64,000 nt of DNA from Mycobacterium sp. 141 (GTDB lineage Bacteria > Actinomycetota > Actinomycetes > Mycobacteriales > Mycobacteriaceae), in contig NZ_KB908260.1 of the NCBI RefSeq assembly GCF_000382405.1, positions 124,001 through 188,000 on the forward strand, in the 5' to 3' direction. Both the position numbers and the translations under genes were made by a program. How positions within the stretch are numbered: the first letter of the stretch is position 1; each line of letters opens with the position of its first letter. This document shows positions 62,098 to 64,000 of this stretch, in pieces. The notes under the pieces are model-generated. The model ran no database searches. It saw nothing but the letters and a program-made list of their open reading frames with translations, and was not told the DNA's origin.

Positions 62098-64000
62098 ATG
62101 GCGATACAGAGCGGCTGGGCCGGGGTGCCCGAGTCGGTCGGCTATGTGCTCAAGCGACTGTTCTTGGGCAAGCCACTGGTCAGTGAGCAGCTGAGTTCCG
62201 AGAAGTTATCAAATTCGGTTGCCCTGGGAGTGTTGTCGCCCGACGCCATCTCGTCGAGCGCCTACGGCACCGAGGAGATCTTGATCGAGCTGATGCCGTT
62301 CGCCGGGTTGGCCGCTTTCACGCTCTTGTTGCCCATCACCGGAGTGATCCTGGTGATCCTGGTTCTGGTGGCGGCCTCGTATCGCCAGGTGGTGATGGCC
62401 TACACGCGTGCCGGCGGCTCGTATGTGGTTGCGCGCGAGAACTTTGGTCCGCGGGTCGCGCAGATCGCCGCGGCCGCCCTGCTGATCGACTATGTGGTGA
62501 CCGTTGCGGTGCAGGCGGCTGCGGGCACGGTCGCGGTGGCGTCGGCGCTGCGCCTGCTCGGGCCCTACAGCCTCGAGATCACGGTCGGCGTCGTCATCGT
62601 CATGTGCTACGCGAACCTGCGCGGGCTGCGCGAAGCCGGCCGACCGTTCGCCATTCCGACCTACTTCTTCATCACCATGATGACGTTGATGATCGTGGTC
62701 GGCGTTGCCCGTGCACTCTTCGGTGATCTGCCGACCTACGATCCGCAGCACATGACGGGCCTGGTCGAGATCCATCAGGCCGACGGCCTGGTGATGGGGG
62801 CATCGATTCTGGTGCTGCTGCGAGCATTCGCCAACGGTGGATCGTCGTTGACCGGAGTCGAGGCGATCTCCAACACCGTGAGCTTTTTCCGAAAGCCGCA
62901 GGGCGCCAACGCACGCAAGGTGCTCACGGTCATGGCCTGCATACTCGCCTTCCTCGTCGGAGGAGTGTCTTACCTCGCCTACGCCACGCATTCGGCGCCG
63001 TACGCGGCGGGATATCCGTCGGTGTTGTCCGAGGAGGCACGCGTCGTTTTCGGTGCCGGGCCGATCGGCAGCACCTGCTACGCTCTCCTCCAGATCGCGA
63101 CCGCGTCGATCCTGTTCACGGGCGCGAACACCAGCTTCAATGGATTCCCGGCGCTGGCCAGCTTCGTTGCCGAAGATCGCTTCCTACCGCGGCAGCTGAC
63201 CAAGCGGGGACATTGCCTGGTGTTCTCCAACGGGATCATCGTGCTCACCGCGTTGTCCGTCGCGCTGCTCGTTGCCACCGGCGGGTCTGTCAACGCCCTG
63301 GTGCCGTTCTACGCGATCGGTGTGTTCACCGGGTTCGCCATGGCCGGCTACGGAATGACGAAACACCATCTGACACAAAGAGAGCGAGGCTGGCGGTACA
63401 AGCTCGCGATCAACCTCTCAGCCGCCGTGGTGTCGACCGTCGTCGTCGGGATCTTCGCGGTCGCAAAGTTCACCGAGGGGGCTTGGCTCGTCGTCGTGGT
63501 CTTCCCGCTTCTCGTGTGGGTGCTGATGCGGTTGAACCGCGAATACCGGGCCGAGGCCGCGATTCTGGAGAAGCTCCACGCCGATCGGTCGGAGGTGACG
63601 AAGTACGCCCGGCACATCGTGTTGGTGTTGGTCAACGCCGTCGATCTCGCGGTGATCGAGGCGCTGCGGTACGGGCGCGGATTGCGTGCCGATCAGTTGA
63701 CCGCGGTGCACATCATGATCGACGCCGCGCACGCCGAGCAAGTGCGAAAGCGTTGGGAATACTACAGATTCGATATCCCCCTGCGGGTGGTGGATTGCCC
63801 CGACCGTCGCCTGACCCGCACCGCTGTGGAGTTGGTGGCCGCCGCCCGGGACCAGTACCACAACGCCAACGTCACCGTCCTGTTGCCCAGGCGGAGCTAC
63901 GCTCCGCTGCTGGGGCGCTTGCTGCACGACCGGACCGCCGACAGGATCGCCCGCGCCATCAGCCACGTCCCCGACGCGGCGGCCACCATCGTGCCCTATG
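62098..64000 (+). CDS. APC-family amino acid permease with C-terminal cytosolic domain (partial)
   Basis: The gene runs off the window after 634 codons. The product starts MAIQSGWAGVPESVGYVLKR and reads SVALGVLSPDAISSSAYGTE, then about twelve membrane helices (MPFAGLAAFTLLLPITGVIL, IDYVVTVAVQAAAGTVAVAS, FANGGSSLTGVEAISNTV). This is the APC/KUP-like basic or unknown amino acid transporter type. A hydrophilic domain from about residue 490 (ILEKLHADRSEVTKYARHIV onward) may be a universal-stress-like sensor. The start has GGAGG about 12 bases upstream. Confidence 0.88.
   Translation, partial: MAIQSGWAGVPESVGYVLKRLFLGKPLVSEQLSSEKLSNSVALGVLSPDAISSSAYGTEEILIELMPFAGLAAFTLLLPITGVILVILVLVAASYRQVVMAYTRAGGSYVVARENFGPRVAQIAAAALLIDYVVTVAVQAAAGTVAVASALRLLGPYSLEITVGVVIVMCYANLRGLREAGRPFAIPTYFFITMMTLMIVVGVARALFGDLPTYDPQHMTGLVEIHQADGLVMGASILVLLRAFANGGSSLTGVEAISNTVSFFRKPQGANARKVLTVMACILAFLVGGVSYLAYATHSAPYAAGYPSVLSEEARVVFGAGPIGSTCYALLQIATASILFTGANTSFNGFPALASFVAEDRFLPRQLTKRGHCLVFSNGIIVLTALSVALLVATGGSVNALVPFYAIGVFTGFAMAGYGMTKHHLTQRERGWRYKLAINLSAAVVSTVVVGIFAVAKFTEGAWLVVVVFPLLVWVLMRLNREYRAEAAILEKLHADRSEVTKYARHIVLVLVNAVDLAVIEALRYGRGLRADQLTAVHIMIDAAHAEQVRKRWEYYRFDIPLRVVDCPDRRLTRTAVELVAAARDQYHNANVTVLLPRRSYAPLLGRLLHDRTADRIARAISHVPDAAATIVPY

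Overview
The window is high-GC actinobacterial DNA from a mycobacterium, most likely a fast-growing Mycolicibacterium. From memory, its backbone follows the Mycobacterium tuberculosis Rv3280-Rv3297 order: accD5-accE5-maf-sseA-sufE-like-accA3-sigF-rsbW, then lat-lrpA-pcd, then TetR-lhr-nei2. Between rsbW and lat lies about 33 kb of extra DNA, as in M. smegmatis-type genomes. No rRNA, tRNA, CRISPR array or complete insertion sequence was seen.

Left part (1-14.0 kb): sugar-nucleotide genes (RmlC-like epimerase, sugar-1-phosphate cytidylyltransferase, sugar C-methyltransferase) sit where birA normally adjoins accD5. The acyl-CoA carboxylase genes follow (accD5, accE5, later accA3). The accE5-maf junction is disrupted. 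A truncated maf copy, an IstB-like relic, a phosphoglycosyl transferase gene, a relic of a second accD5 start and several copies of a 32-33 bp repeat lie between accE5 and the intact maf.

Middle part (14.1-48.5 kb): sigF-rsbW-chaB is followed by a general-stress island. It holds an F420-dependent oxidoreductase, two UsfY paralogues, a lysyl-phosphatidylglycerol-synthase-like protein, a glycine/cysteine-rich secreted protein, a DUF5709-like protein, a GH65/HAD pair, a TPP enzyme, an HSL-type hydrolase, a large catalase, a STAS protein, two glycosyltransferases, a haem-oxygenase-like diiron protein, a CDGSH protein, an NPPY methyltransferase, CsbD and an Mrr-like nuclease. Many of these have a SigF-type promoter (GTTT, 15-16 bp, GGGTA or a close variant) on the correct strand just upstream. 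The island is interrupted at 20.2-28.7 kb by an accessory block: vapBC relics, two TetR regulators, two paralogous flavin monooxygenases and two alpha/beta hydrolases.

Right part (48.6-64.0 kb): L-lysine catabolism (lat, lrpA, pcd), an SDR, a lipase-maturation-factor-like membrane protein, a cytochrome P450 with a divergent TetR, DNA repair genes (lhr, nei2) and the start of an APC-family permease cut by the window edge.

Starts were chosen by ribosome-binding sites, overlaps and family length. Family names rest on motif recognition by eye, without database searches.
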